Positions 10,391 through 25,000 of a DNA stretch of 64,000 nt are shown piece after piece. The position numbers and the translations under genes were made by a program. Under the pieces are notes generated by a model. It searched no databases. It saw only the letters and a program-made list of their open reading frames with translations, and was not told where the DNA came from. Origin of the DNA: Lepturacanthus savala (lineage: Eukaryota; Chordata; Actinopteri; Scombriformes; Trichiuridae); NCBI GenBank assembly GCA_030544235.1, contig CM060463.1, positions 38,663,158-38,727,157 on the forward strand, given 5' to 3'. Within the stretch, counting starts at the first letter, position 1; the number at the start of each line of letters is the position of its first letter.

Positions 10391-13300
10391 TACTAACCCT
10401 AACCCTCCACTAACCCTCCACTAACCCTCCACTAACTCTACACTAACCCTATACTAACTCTACACTAACCCTATACTAACCCTACACTAACCCTACACTA
10501 ACTATACACTAACTATGCACTAACCCTACACTAACCCTACACTAACCCTACACTAACTCTACACTAACCCTACACTAACTCTACACTAACCCTATACTAA
10601 CTATACACTAACTATACACTAACCCTACACTAACTATACACTAACCCTATACTAACTCTACACTAACCCTACACTAACCCTACACTAACTATACACTAAC
10701 TATACACTAACCCTACACTAACTATACACTAACCCTACACTAACTATACACTAACCCTACACTAACTATACACTAACTATACACTAACCCTACACTAACT
10801 CTACACTAACCCTACACTAACTATACACTAACTATACACTAACCCTACACTAACTCTACACTAACCCTATACTAACCCTATACTAACTATACACTAACCC
10901 TACACTAACTATACACTAACTATACACTAACCCTACACTAACTATACACTAACCCTACACTAACTATACACTAACCCTACACTAACTATACACTAACCCT
11001 ACACTAACCCTACACTAACCCTACACTAACTATACACTAACCCTATACTAACTATACACTAACCCTATACTAACCCTACACTAACCCTACACTAACTATA
11101 CACTAACCCTACACTAACTATACACTAACCCTACACTAACCCTACACTAACTATACACTAACCCTATACTAACTATACACTAACCCTACACTAACCCTAC
11201 ACTAACTATACACTAACCCTATACTAACCCTACACTAACTCTACACTAACCTTACACTAACTCTACACTAACACTAAACTAACCCTATACTAACTCTATA
11301 CTAACCCTATACTAACCCTATACTAACCCTATACTAACGCTATACTAACCCTACACTAACCCTATACTAACTCTACACTAACTCTACACTAACCCTACAC
11401 TAACCCTACACTAACTCTACACTAACTCTATACTAACCCTATACTAACCCTATACTAACCCTACACTAACCCTACACTAACCCTACACTAACTATACACT
11501 AACCCTACACTAACCCTATACTAACCCTACACTAACCCTACACTAACTATACACTAACCCTATAGTAACCCTACACTAACCCTATACTAACCCTACACTA
11601 ACCCTACACTAACCCTACACTAACTTTACACTAACCCTACACTAACTCTACACTAACCCTACACTAACTATACACTAACCCTACACTAACCCTACACTAA
11701 CTATACACTAACTATACACTAACCCTACACTAACTCTACACTAACCCTACACTAACCATACACTAACTATACACTAACCCTACACTAACCCTAAACTAAC
11801 CCTATACTATCTCTATACTAACCCTACACTAACCCTATACTAACTCTACACTAACTCTACACTAACCCTACACTAACCCTACACTAACCCTACACTAACT
11901 ATACACTAACCCTATACTAACCCTACACTAACCCTACACTAACTATACACTAACCCTACACTAACCCTACACTAACCCTACACTAACTATACACTAACCC
12001 TACACTAACCCTACACTAACTATACACTAACCCTACACTAACTCTACACTAACCCTACACTAACCCTACACTAACCATACACTAACTATACACTAACCCT
12101 ACACTAACCCTAAACTAACCCTATACTATCTCTATACTAACCCTACACTAACCCTATACTAACTCTACACTAACTCTACACTAACCCTACACTAACCCTA
12201 CACTAACCCTACACTAACTATACACTAACCCTATACTAACCCTACACTAACCCTACACTAACTATACACTAACCCTACACTAACCCTACACTAACCCTAC
12301 ACTAACTATACACTAACCCTACACTAACCCTACACTAACTATACACTAACCCTACACTAACTCTACACTAACCCTACACTAACCATACACTAACTATACA
12401 CTAACCCTACACTAACCCTATACTAACTATACACTAACCCTACACTAACCCTACACTAACTATACACTAACCCTACACTAACTATACACTAACTATACAC
12501 TAACCCTACACTAACTCTACACTAACCCTACACTAACTATACACTAACTATACACTAACCCTACACTAACCCTACACTAACCATACACTAACTATACACT
12601 AACCCTACACTAACCCTATACTAACTATACACTAACCCTACACTAACTATACACTAACCCTACACTAACTCTACACTAACCCTACACTAACTATACACTA
12701 ACTATACACTAACCCTACACTAACTCTACACTAACCCTACACTAACTATACACTATACCACTAACTCTACACTAACTCTACACTAACCCTACACTAACTA
12801 TACACTAACCCTACACTAACTCTACACTAACTTACACTAACTCATACACTAACTTACTAGACACTAACCCTTACACTAACCCTACTACTAACCTATACCT
12901 AACCCTATACTAACCCTTCTAACACTACACACCTTACACTAACCTCTACACTAACTCTAAACTAACCCTACACTAACTCTACACTAACCCTACACTAACC
13001 CTTACTAACCCAACCCTAACACCTAACTACCTATACTAACCATACACTAACTCTACACTAACCCTCACTAACTTACACTAACCCTACACTAAACTATACA
13101 CTAACCCTACACTACCTCTACACTAACTACACTAACACTAACTACCTACACTAACTATACACTAACCCTACACTAACCTACACTAACCCTACACTAACCC
13201 TACACTATAACTAACTAAACCCTACACTAACTATACACTAACCTACACTAACTATACACTAACCCTACACTAACTATACACTACTAACACTACCCTACAC

Positions 13301-16300
13301 TAACCTACACTAACCCTACTAACCCTACACTAACTAACTACTAACAACCTACTAACCCTACACTAACTCTACACTAACCCTACACACCTATACACTAACC
13401 TAACTACTACTAACCCTACACTAACTATACACTAACCCTACACTAACCTATACACTACCTACACTAACCCTACACTAACTATACTAACTACACTAACCCT
13501 ACACTAACTATACACTAACCCTACTACTACTAACTATACACTAACCCTTACACTAACTATATACACTAACTATACACTAACCCTACACTAACTATACAAA
13601 AACCCTACACTAACTAAACTACTACACTAACCCTACACTAACCTACTAACTAACACTAACCCTATACTAACCATACACTAACAACACTAACTATACACTA
13701 ACCCTACACTAACCCTACACTAACCCTACACTAACCTACACTAACTCTACACTAACTATACACTAACCTATACTAACTATACACTAACCCTATACTAACC
13801 CTACACTAACTCTAACTACCTACTAACTCTACAACCTAACCCTAACTAACTATACTAACCTATACTAACCCTACTACCTAACTATACTTACTAACATAAC
13901 CCTACTACTAACTACTACCTAACCTACACTAACCCTATACTAACCCTACACTAACTATACACTAACTATACACTAACCCTACACTAACCCTATACTAACC
14001 CTACACTAACCCTACACTAACTATACACTAACCCTATAGTAACCCTACACTAACCCTATACTAACCCTACACTAACCCTACACTAACCCTACACTAACTC
14101 TACACTAACCCTACACTAACTCTACACTAACCCTACACTAACTATACACTAACCCTACACTAACCCTAAACTAACTATACACTAACTATACACTAACCCT
14201 ACACTAACTCTACACTAACCCTACACTAACCATACACTAACTATACACTAACCCTACACTAACCCTAAACTAACCCTATACTATCTCTATACTAACCCTA
14301 CACTAACCCTATACTAACTCTACACTAACTCTACACTAACCCTACACTAACCCTACACTAACCCTACACTAACTATACACTAACCCTATACTAACCCTAC
14401 ACTAACCCTACACTAACTATACACTAACCCTACACTAACCCTACACTAACCCTACACTAACTATACACTAACCCTACACTAACCCTACACTAACTATACA
14501 CTAACCCTACACTAACTCTACACTAACCCTACACTAACCCTACACTAACCATACACTAACTATACACTAACCCTACACTAACCCTAAACTAACCCTATAC
14601 TATCTCTATACTAACCCTACACTAACCCTATACTAACTCTACACTAACTCTACACTAACCCTACACTAACCCTACACTAACCCTACACTAACTATACACT
14701 AACCCTATACTAACCCTACACTAACCCTACACTAACTATACACTAACCCTACACTAACCCTACACTAACCCTACACTAACTATACACTAACCCTACACTA
14801 ACCCTACACTAACTATACACTAACCCTACACTAACTCTACACTAACCCTACACTAACCATACACTAACTATACACTAACCCTACACTAACCCTATACTAA
14901 CTATACACTAACCCTACACTAACCCTACACTAACTATACACTAACCCTACACTAACTATACACTAACTATACACTAACCATACACTAACTCTACACTAAC
15001 CCTACACTAACTATACACTAACTATACACTAACCCTACACTAACCCTACACTAACCATACACTAACTATACACTAACCCTACACTAACCCTATACTAACT
15101 ATACACTAACCCTACACTAACTATACACTAACCCTACACTAACTCTACACTAACCCTACACTAACTATACACTAACTATACACTAACCCTACACTAACTC
15201 TACACTAACCCTACACTAACTATACACTAACTATACACTAACCCTACACTAACTATACACTAACCCTACACTAACCCTACACTAACTATACACTAACCCT
15301 ATACTAACTATACACTAACCCTACACTAACCCTACACTAACTATACACTAACCCTATACTAACCCTACACTAACTCTACACTAACCTTACACTAACTCTA
15401 CACTAACACTAAACTAACCCTATACTAACTCTATACTAACCCTATACTAACCCTATACTAACCCTACACTAACCCTAAACTAACCCTATACTAACTCTAT
15501 ACTAACCCTACACTAACTCTACACTAACCCTACACTAACTATACACTAACCCTACACTAACTATACACTAACTATACACTAACTCTACACTAACCCTACA
15601 CTAACTATACACTAACCCTACACTAACTATACACTAACCCTACACTAACCCTACACTAACTATACACTAACTATACACTAACCCTACACTAACTATACAC
15701 TAACCCTATACTAACTATACACTAACCCTACACTAACTATACACTAACTATACACTAACCCTACACTAACTATACACTAACCCTACACTAACCCTACACT
15801 AACTCTACACTAACCCTACACTAACTATACACTAACTATACACTAACCCTACACTAACTCTACACTAACCCTACACTAACTATACACTAACCCTACACTA
15901 ACCCTACACTAACTCTACACTAACCCTATACTAACCCTATACTAACTATACACTAACCCTACACTAACTATACACTAACTATACACTAACCCTACACTAA
16001 CTATACAAAAACCCTACACTAACTATACACTAACCCTACACTAACCCTACACTAACTATACACTAACCCTATACTAACTATACACTAACCCTATACTAAC
16101 CCTACACTAACTATACAAAAACCCTACACTAACTATACACTAACCCTACACTAACTATACACTAACCCTACACTAACCCTACACTAACTATACACTAACC
16201 CTATACTAACTATACACTAACCCTATACTAACCCTACACTAACTCTACACTAACCTTACACTAACTCTACACTAACCCTAAACTAACCCTATACTAACTC

Positions 16301-17250
16301 TATACTAACCCTATACTAACCCTATACTAACCCTACACTAACTCTACACTAACTATACACTAACCCTACACTAACTATACACTAACTATACACTAACCCT
16401 ACACTAACCCTATACTAACTCTATACTAACCCTACACTAACTATACACTAACTATACACTAACTCTACACTAACCCTATACTAACTCTATACTAACCCTA
16501 TACTAACCCTATACTAACCCTACACTAACTCTACACTAACTCTACACTAACCCTACACTAACTATACACTAACTATACACTAACCCTAAACTAACCCTAT
16601 ACTAACTCTATACTAACCCTACACTAACTCTACACTAACCCTACACTAACTATACACTAACCCTACACTAACTATACACTAACTATACACTAACCCTACA
16701 CTAACTCTACACTAACCCTACACTAACTATACACTAACTATACACTAACCCTACACTAACTATACACTAACCCTATACTAACTATACACTAACCCTATAC
16801 TAACCCTACACTAACTCTACACTAACCTTACACTAACTCTACACTAACCCTAAACTAACCCTATACTAACTCTATACTAACCCTATACTAACCCTATACT
16901 AACCCTACACTAACCCTAAACTAACCCTATACTAACTCTATACTAACCCTACACTAACTCTACACTAACCCTACACTAACTATACACTAACCCTACACTA
17001 ACTATACACTAACCCTACACTAACCCTACACTAACCCTACACTAACCCTACACTAACTCTACACTAACTATACACTAACCCTACACTAACTATACACTAA
17101 CTATACACTAACCCTACACTAACTATACACTAACTATACACTAACTCTACACTAACTCTACACTAACTATACACTAACCCTACACTAACTCTACACTAAC
17201 CCTACACTAACCATACACTAACTATACACTAACCCTAAACTAACCCTAAC
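10391..17250 (+). repeat. 11-bp satellite array, block 2
   Basis: Roughly 620 further units of the same 11-bp satellite. Long variant strings such as the one around CTATACTATCTCTATACTAAC recur near 11810, 12125, 14280 and 14590, showing internal segmental duplication. The array decays into CTAAACTAACCCTAACAC at its right edge. It holds no gene. Confidence 0.95.
12753..13925 (+). other. Disordered satellite segment, probable sequence-quality problem
   Basis: In this stretch alone the 11-bp register breaks down, with many 1-5 base gains and losses (CTACTACTAACC, CTTACACTAACTCATACAC), while both flanks keep register. It still carries variants shared with clean parts of the array, such as the TATACAAAAACCC unit near 13590 and again near 16010 and 16120. 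This fits unpolished long-read sequence better than biological decay. Confidence 0.6.
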
Positions 17251-17503
17251 ACTCCCATTATTTCAACCTGTCCTATCTTGTGCCGCCACACGATAAAGGA
17301 AGTTGTCTTGGTTCATAAGAATAATTAAATAGGAGACTAAAACAGGTTAAAAGTACTAAACTTTTGAAATTATTAAAGTATTTGTTCCCAAGTTAAAATA
17401 CATATGGTGAATCTGTTCATGAAGGTGTATATGGATAAAACTAGTGTTTGGACTATGAGCTAATTCACACACATTCACACACTGATGGAGCATCATCGAG
17501 TCT

Positions 17504-17509
17504 TTTATT
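17504..17509 (-). terminator. Polyadenylation signal of the giant CTLD-FN3 gene
   Basis: AATAAA on the minus strand lies 319 bp beyond the stop codon, giving a 3' UTR of about 340 bp. Nothing else is recognised between the satellite edge (17250) and this point. Confidence 0.55.
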
Positions 17510-17827
17510 CAAGATGTTGAAGATGCAGCTTCATCCATCACTGATAGTCACAGTAAAACAATTTAAAATGTCAACAATCACAAACCAACAGGCTGTGAGA
17601 ATGTTGTTTTACAACAGAAAGTAAAATCAGCCAGTAGAGTACATGAGTACATGAGTACAGTATCCACACAAAAGGTATAAATTCCTGTCCCCTAACATAG
17701 CAACACCCCAATATTATAAGTGAACAGTATTGAATGATTGGTTAATATTATAAACTACTACTAACAAATAATATGAGTTTAGAGAACTGCTCCTTCATCT
17801 GTTTCTATTCCAACCACTGGTCACGTC

Positions 17828-17887
17828 TCATGGTTTCACAGAGTGAATCTTCAGGGACTGTGCTGGTAAACCATGCTGTTGGCAGAA
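17828..17887 (-). CDS. Exon 43: terminal coding exon
   Basis: 60 nt including the TGA stop, with acceptor TTCTTCCTGCAG. It encodes FCQQHGLPAQSLKIHSVKP, continuing the helix of exon 42. There is no hydrophobic stretch, GPI-like tail or cytoplasmic domain. Confidence 0.75.
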   Translation of the reverse strand, partial: FCQQHGLPAQSLKIHSVKP

Positions 17888-18956
17888 CTGCAGGAAGAAA
17901 CACACAGTTTAAAGGTGAATTTTGAACTAACCCTATGAACCATGTGTGATCCTCACCTCCTCCAACATCCTCTGCATCTGTGCCTCTGACAGCTGAAGAT
18001 GTGACCTCAGTTTGATGTTCAACCCAACAACGTATTCTGTTGGATGAATATAAAGTTAATCAGGTCAAACATGATAACTGCATGTGCATCACAATAAATA
18101 AACAATATACTTATATGACTGGATACTATTAGTTATTTTAACCAATGAGTCTATGATTTCTATGACTTAAATATTCATTATGTGTCAAAATATACATTAA
18201 AATGACTGACAATTCCACATTTTATGAAAATATTTTTAAAAATACACAAAAGGTCTAAATGATATTTTCTGTGCTTAAGACTAATTTAAATAAACGTCTT
18301 GCTGTTGTATAAATGTGATGAATCTGAATATTTTGACAGTCAGTGTGTATTTCCTCCTCTTTTACCATCAACCACAGAGACAGAGAAGGAGCCAACGTTA
18401 TCTAGACTCCTTTTCTCCAACCAACCTCCCTGAACTCATTGGTTTCTTCATCCAAACATCAACCTGTCATTGGACCTGATATCCACACTGCTTAAAACAA
18501 ACCTTCACCTGTATTAGGAGAATGTATGGAAGCAATTATATTTAAGCAAATTCCCTGTTAATAGTATTAATGTTGACTTTCACCATGAAAATAATTATTT
18601 ATCATGCACAGCTCACACAATTAATAGAAGATTGTCTAAAACGCATTGACAGTAAGTTATTCTGTGGATTTCAGTGCAGCTTTTGAACTCAGGAACCAGC
18701 TGCTTATGGTTTCACCTTCTCTGGAGTTACCTGATGAAAAGCTGCCATCCAACAGACAGCAAAGCTTCAGGTTAATGGGGCTTCGTCCAGTATTAAAATA
18801 TTATATTACAGCCTTCCTCAAGAAGTTGCCTTGAACATTCGTGTTTATGAGAATGACACAGACCTGAACTCTGACCCTAATAAATGGATCTCTGAACTAA
18901 CTATATCCAGAACCAAATGTCTTGTTATCTGTCTTGAGGACTCATGTTGACAACAC

Positions 18957-19038
<82 letters not shown>

Positions 19039-22000
19039 CCTTTATTTATACAGGTAAGTATCTTGTTTTTAAGAGCGACCTATCTGAGCAGGAGATAGGG
19101 ATCTCAGTCATTCAAAGGAGGTCTATTGTCTAACAACCATTATTCTTGTCTTGTCACATCCTGACTATCACCTACCACTCTAGTCACTCAAGCTTGGATT
19201 CTAATTTTGTTTCTGACCTTTCTGTCATTCTTCTTCTATATATACTTATATACTTATGTTGCACGCTGCCACCTGGCCACAGACTGCTCTGCCCTCTCCT
19301 CTCTGCACAATGGAACACAGGTGTGTGGAAAAATCACCTGACTGATCCTGGTAGTGAAGGTGTGGATATAAACGGAGGGAGAGCTCCAGCAGGAGAGAGT
19401 TGTAGTGGAGAGAAAAAGGAAACTAACTCTGCTGTGAATGACCCTGTTCAGCCCCTGAACCACCCTGCTGCCAGAACCCAGACCCAGCTGCCAGGACCCA
19501 GACCCAGCTGCCAGGTACCAGACCCAGCTGCTGGGTACCAGACCCAGTTACCAGGTACCAGACCCAGCTGCTGGGTGCAGTGGTTAGTGTTGTATCCTCA
19601 CAGCAAGAAGGTACTGGTTCCAGTCCTTGTTCTGGGACCTTTCTGTGTGGAGTTTCATGTTCTCTCTGTGTCTGACTGGAATTCTGATAACATGATTTCT
19701 GCTATTTGGTGCTGGAAGTTTCCTGATTTATCACCAAGTTGGAGGATGTTCGCAGCCTTTTGGTTCTGGAGAAGCTGCCCATCATTGAGGGAATGTCTCA
19801 ACACTCAGATACGATATGCAAACTCAATCACAAGCATGATGACACAAGCCGGGCTGACATGAGAGGTTGTCAGCCCAGCTCAAATGAATTGGGCCTCCTG
19901 AAACCTGTTCAGAGCTTGTGGGTTGGTCATCGTTATCGGCAGAGACCATGTCGAGACCAAGTCTGATGAAGGACCATGGACTAACACACACCTGCTTTTT
20001 CCTAATCCCACACTATGTCCCCTATAGGATCCTAGTCTGTGATCCCCCCTTCTCATCTAATGAAAGGCTGTATGTGTCATCCTCTTTTATGCGTTTCTTA
20101 GACGCATAAAATGCACGCAACTGTGGCATCACACAGTTGGTGTAGATTTGTCGGCTGCACATCCATGATGTGAATCTCCCGTTCCACCACATCCCAAAGA
20201 TGCTCTATTGGATTGAGATCTGGTGACTGTGGAGGCCATTTGAGTACAGTGAACTCATTGTCATGTTCAAGAAACCAGTCTGAGATGATTCCAGCTTTAT
20301 GACATGGAGCATTATCCTGCTGAAAGTAGCATCAGAAGTTGGTACATTGTGGTCCTAAAGGGATGGACATGGTCAGCAACAATACTCAGGTAGGCTGTGG
20401 TGTTGCAACGATGCTCAATTGGTACCAAGGGGCCCAAAGAGTGCCAAGAAAATATTCCCCACACCATTACACCACCACCACCAGCCTGAACCGTTGATAC
20501 AAGGCAGGATGGATCCATGCTTTCATGTTGTTGACGCCAAATTCTGACCCTACCATCCGAATGTCGCAGCAGAAATCGAGACTCATCAGACCAGGCAACG
20601 TTTTTCCAATCTTCTATTGTCCAATTTCGATGAGCTTGTGCAAATTGTAGCCTCAGTTTCCTGTTCTTAGCTGAAAGGAGTGGCACCCGGCGTGGTCTTC
20701 TGCTGCTGTAGCCCATCTGCCTCAAAGTTGGACGTACTGTGCGTTCAGAGATGCTCTTCTGCCTACCTTGGTTGTAACGGGTGGTTATTTGAGTCACTGT
20801 TGCCTTTCTATCAGCTCCAACCAGTCTGGCCATTCTCCTCTGACCTCTGGCATCAACAAGGCATTTCCGCCCACAGAACTGCCGCTCACTGGATATTTGT
20901 TCTTTTTGGGACCATTCTCTGTAAACCCTAGAGATGGTTGTGTGTGAAAATCCCAGTAGATCAGCAGTTTCTGAAATACTCAGACCAGCCCTTCTGGCAC
21001 CAACAACCATGCCACGTTCAAAGTCACTCAAATCACCTTTCTTCCCCAAACTGATGCTGGTTTGAACTGCAGGAGATTGTCTTGACCATGTCTACATGGA
21101 TGAGATGCATGAGTTGTTGCCATGTGATTGGCTCATTAGAAATTAAGTGTTAACAAGCAGTTGGACATGTGTACCTAATAAAGTGGCCGGTGATTATATG
21201 TGTGTGTGTATATAGAGTAAATTATAGACTGTAAAAGATGAATAGCTGCTGCTGAGACAGCTACTTGTTATTAATAGACTAATGTGGATCTCTCAAATAG
21301 ACACAAATAAACAATAAACAAAGTGCCTTCTTTCACCTTCATAACATAGTTAGGCACTTCCTATTTCTAAGAGATGCAGAAAAGCTCATCCATGCATGAG
21401 TTATTTCAGGATGGATTACTGTGCCTGTTTGTATTTTGTGTGTTTGTGTGTAAGTTGTGTGGCCTGAGCTCAGCTGGCTGAACTCAGGGGTCCTAGAAAC
21501 ACTGTGATTTGTCATTTTGGTCTATACAAAAAACACTTGATTGGGTATGTATTCATTGGCTATATGATCATGAATAGAACATAGAACATAAATAGTCTAG
21601 TTTTTATCTACAATTAAAAAGACCATACAAACATGAACATGATGATATAAAAGCTAAAAACAATACAGTTGGATTAAGGTAATTTCATTCATACTTACGA
21701 GGCCTTTTAGCTGCAGTCATGGTCATTTTTTGGCATGACAGTGGTTGCAATGGAAAGAAAGTTATATAGAGAGGAATTATTTTGTCATAATATATAATGA
21801 GATATTAGGTACATCTTAGATTTACACTGGTGCAATGAACACAAACGATGGCTTGTTAAGGTGATGAGGTGCATAGAAATGAAGGGGCATATCTTACCAG
21901 TGACTGCAGTAATGGCGACTCCGCTGCTTCTGACGTTGTCAAACACAGAGAAGAGAGTGAAGGTGTATTGAGTTCCAGCCGTGAGGGACGAGACTGTGTG

Positions 22001-25000
22001 AGTTACTGGTCCATCTGCAGCTGGTGCAGTGATGCTTGTCTCTGTACCATTGAGGTGGAGAATGAATCTGACATTGCTGTTGACTTTATTCCACCGCAGA
22101 GTGATGCTGGTCTCATTTTGTGCAATTGATCTGAAGCTTCCTGCATTTAATGGAGCTGAGACAGACAAATGAAAGGTAAGTTATTTAACAAAGGACTCTG
22201 TAAAAGGTGTCAGTGTTCCCCGGCTGGTAAAGATTGTCCATTTTGCGACTCTACATGAATAAAGACTGGACTAAATATAACGAAGAAGTCAATGGCCTAA
22301 TCTCCTCCACTGCCATGTTTCTGTGGTCTCCCTAGGCTGAACAACCTTTTAAGCTTTTGAGGGAGAGATTCTCCTCAGTTCCTGTCAAGACACTTCCAGA
22401 TGTAAGCTGTCTTGTCTCCTAGAAACCAGGCACCCAATAAAACACTGATCTAGGTAGAGTAGGTTCACAACAATTTGCGTAGCTCTGGTACTGGTCACGC
22501 TCCTTTTCCGGGTGGCCATGGTCATGTGTATGGTGTATGTGCAGGTGTGTAATTGTGTGTACTGGAGTAACCATTGTTGTCTGTAAATGTGAAGCACTTT
22601 GAGTTTCTGTAACTAATGAATTGTGCTAAACAAACACAATCCTTGTTAACATGGAGTCACAAATTCAGAAAAGGTACATCTTAGATTTACACCGGTGCAA
22701 TGAACACAAAAGATGGTTGATGAGGTGCATAGAAATGAAGGGGCATATCTTACCAGTGACTGCAGTAATGGCGACTCCGCTGCTTCTGACGTTGTCAAAC
22801 ACAGAGAAGAGAGTGAAGGTGTATTGAGTTCCAGCCGTGAGGGACGAGACTGTGTGAGTTACTGGTCCATCTGCAGCTGGTGCAGTGATGCTTGTCTCTG
22901 TACCATTGAGGTGGAGAATGAATCTGACATTGCTGTTGACTTTATTCCACCCCAGAGTGATGCTGGTCTCATTTTGTGCAATTGGTCTGAAGCTTCCTGC
23001 ATTTAATGGAGCTGAGACAGACAAATGAAAGGTAAGTTATTTAACAAAGGACTCTGTAAAAGGTGTCAATGTTCCCCGGCTGGTAAAGGTGGTCCATTTT
23101 GCAACTCTACATGAATAAAGACTGGACTAAATATAACGAAGAAGTCAATGGCCTAATCTCCTCCACTGTCATGTTTCTGTGGTCTCCCTAGACTGAACAA
23201 GCTTTTAAGGGAGAGATTCTCCTCAGTTCCTGTCAAAACACTTCCAGATGTAAGCTGTCTTGTCTCCTAGAAACCAGGCACCCAATAAAACATTGATCTA
23301 GGTAGAGTAGGTTCACAACAATTTGCGTAGCCCTGGTACTGGTCAAGCTCCTTTTCCGTGTGGCCATGGTCATGTGTATGGTGTATGTGCAGGTGTGTAA
23401 TTGTGTGTACTGGAGTAACCATTGTTGTCTGTAAATGTGAAGCACTTTGAGTTTCTGTAACTAATGAATTGTGCTAAACAAACACAATCCTTGTTAACAT
23501 GGAGTCACAATTCCAGAGGAGTTCCATACTGAAAAGGTACATCTTAGATTTACACTGGTGCAATGAACACAAACGATGGCTTGTTAAGGTGATGAGGTGC
23601 ATAGAAATGAAGGGGCATATCTTACCAGTGACTGCAGTAATGGCGACTCCGCTGCTTCTGACGTTGTCAAACACAGAGAAGAGAGTGAAGGTGTATTGAG
23701 TTCCAGCCGTGAGGGACGAGACTGTGTGAGTTACTGGTCCATCTGCAGCTGGTGCAGTGATGCTTGTCTCTGTACCATTGAGGTGGAGAATGAATCTGAT
23801 ATTGCTGTTGACTTTATTCCACCCCAGAGTGATGCTGGTCTCATTTTGTGCAATTGATCTGAAGGTTCCTGCATTTAATGGAGCTGAGACAGACAAATGA
23901 AAGGTAAGTTATTTAACAAAGGACTCTGTAAAAGGTGTCAGTGTTCCCCGGCTGGTAAAGGTGGTCCATTTTGCGACTCTACATGAATAAAGACTGGACT
24001 AAATATAACGAAGAAGTCAATGGCCTAATCTCCTCCACTGTCATGTTTCTGTGGTCTCCCTAGACTGAACAAGCTTTTAAGCTTTTGAGGGAGAGATTCT
24101 CCTCAGTTCCTGTCAAGACACTTCCAGATGTAAGCTGTCTTGTCTCCTAGAAACCAGGCACCCAATAAAACACTGATCTAGGTAGAGTAGGTTCACAACA
24201 ATTTGCGTAGCTCTGGTACTGGTCACGCTCCTTTTCCGTGTGGCCATGGTCATGTGTATGGTGTATGTGCAGGTGTGTAATTGTGTGTACTGGAGTAACC
24301 ATTGTTGTCTGTAAATGTGAAGCACTTTGAGTTTCTGTAACTAATGAATTGTGCTAAACAAACACAATCCTTGTTAACATGGAGTCACAAATTCAGAAAA
24401 GGTACATCTTAGATTTACACTGGTGCAATGAACACAAACGATGGCTTGTTAAGGTGATGAGGTGCATAGAAATGAAGGGGCATATCTTACCAGTGACTGC
24501 AGTAATGGCGACTCCGCTGCTTCTGACGTTGTCAAACACAGAGAAGAGAGTGAAGGTGTATTGAGTTCCAGCCGTGAGGGACGAGACTGTGTGAGTTACT
24601 GGTCCATCTGCAGCTGGTGCAGTGATGCTTGTCTCTGTACCATTGAGGTGGAGAATGAATCTGACATTGCTGTTGACTTTATTCCACCCCAGAGTGATGC
24701 TGGTCTCATTTTGTGCAATTGGTCTGAAGCTTCCTGCATTTAATGGAGCTGAGACAGATAAATGAAAGGTAAGTTATTTAACAAAGGACTCTGTAAAAGG
24801 TGTCAATGTTCCCCGGCTGGTAAAGGTGGTCCATTTTGCAACTCTACATGAATAAAGACTGGACTAAATATAACGAAGAAGTCAATGGCCTAATCTCCTC
24901 CACTGTCATGTTTCTGTGGTCTCCCTAGGCTGAACAAGCTTTTAAGCTTTTGAGGGAGAGATTCTCCTCAGTTCCTGTCAAGACACTTCCAGATGTAAGC

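Noticed and set aside
5204..17250. True telomere end or CRISPR-like array
   Set aside because: The unit is 11 bp, not TTAGGG, and lies internally; there are no spacers between units.
19146..19862. 238-residue plus-strand frame
   Set aside because: Runs across a 20-bp minisatellite and a SINE-like fragment in an intron; no domain recognised.
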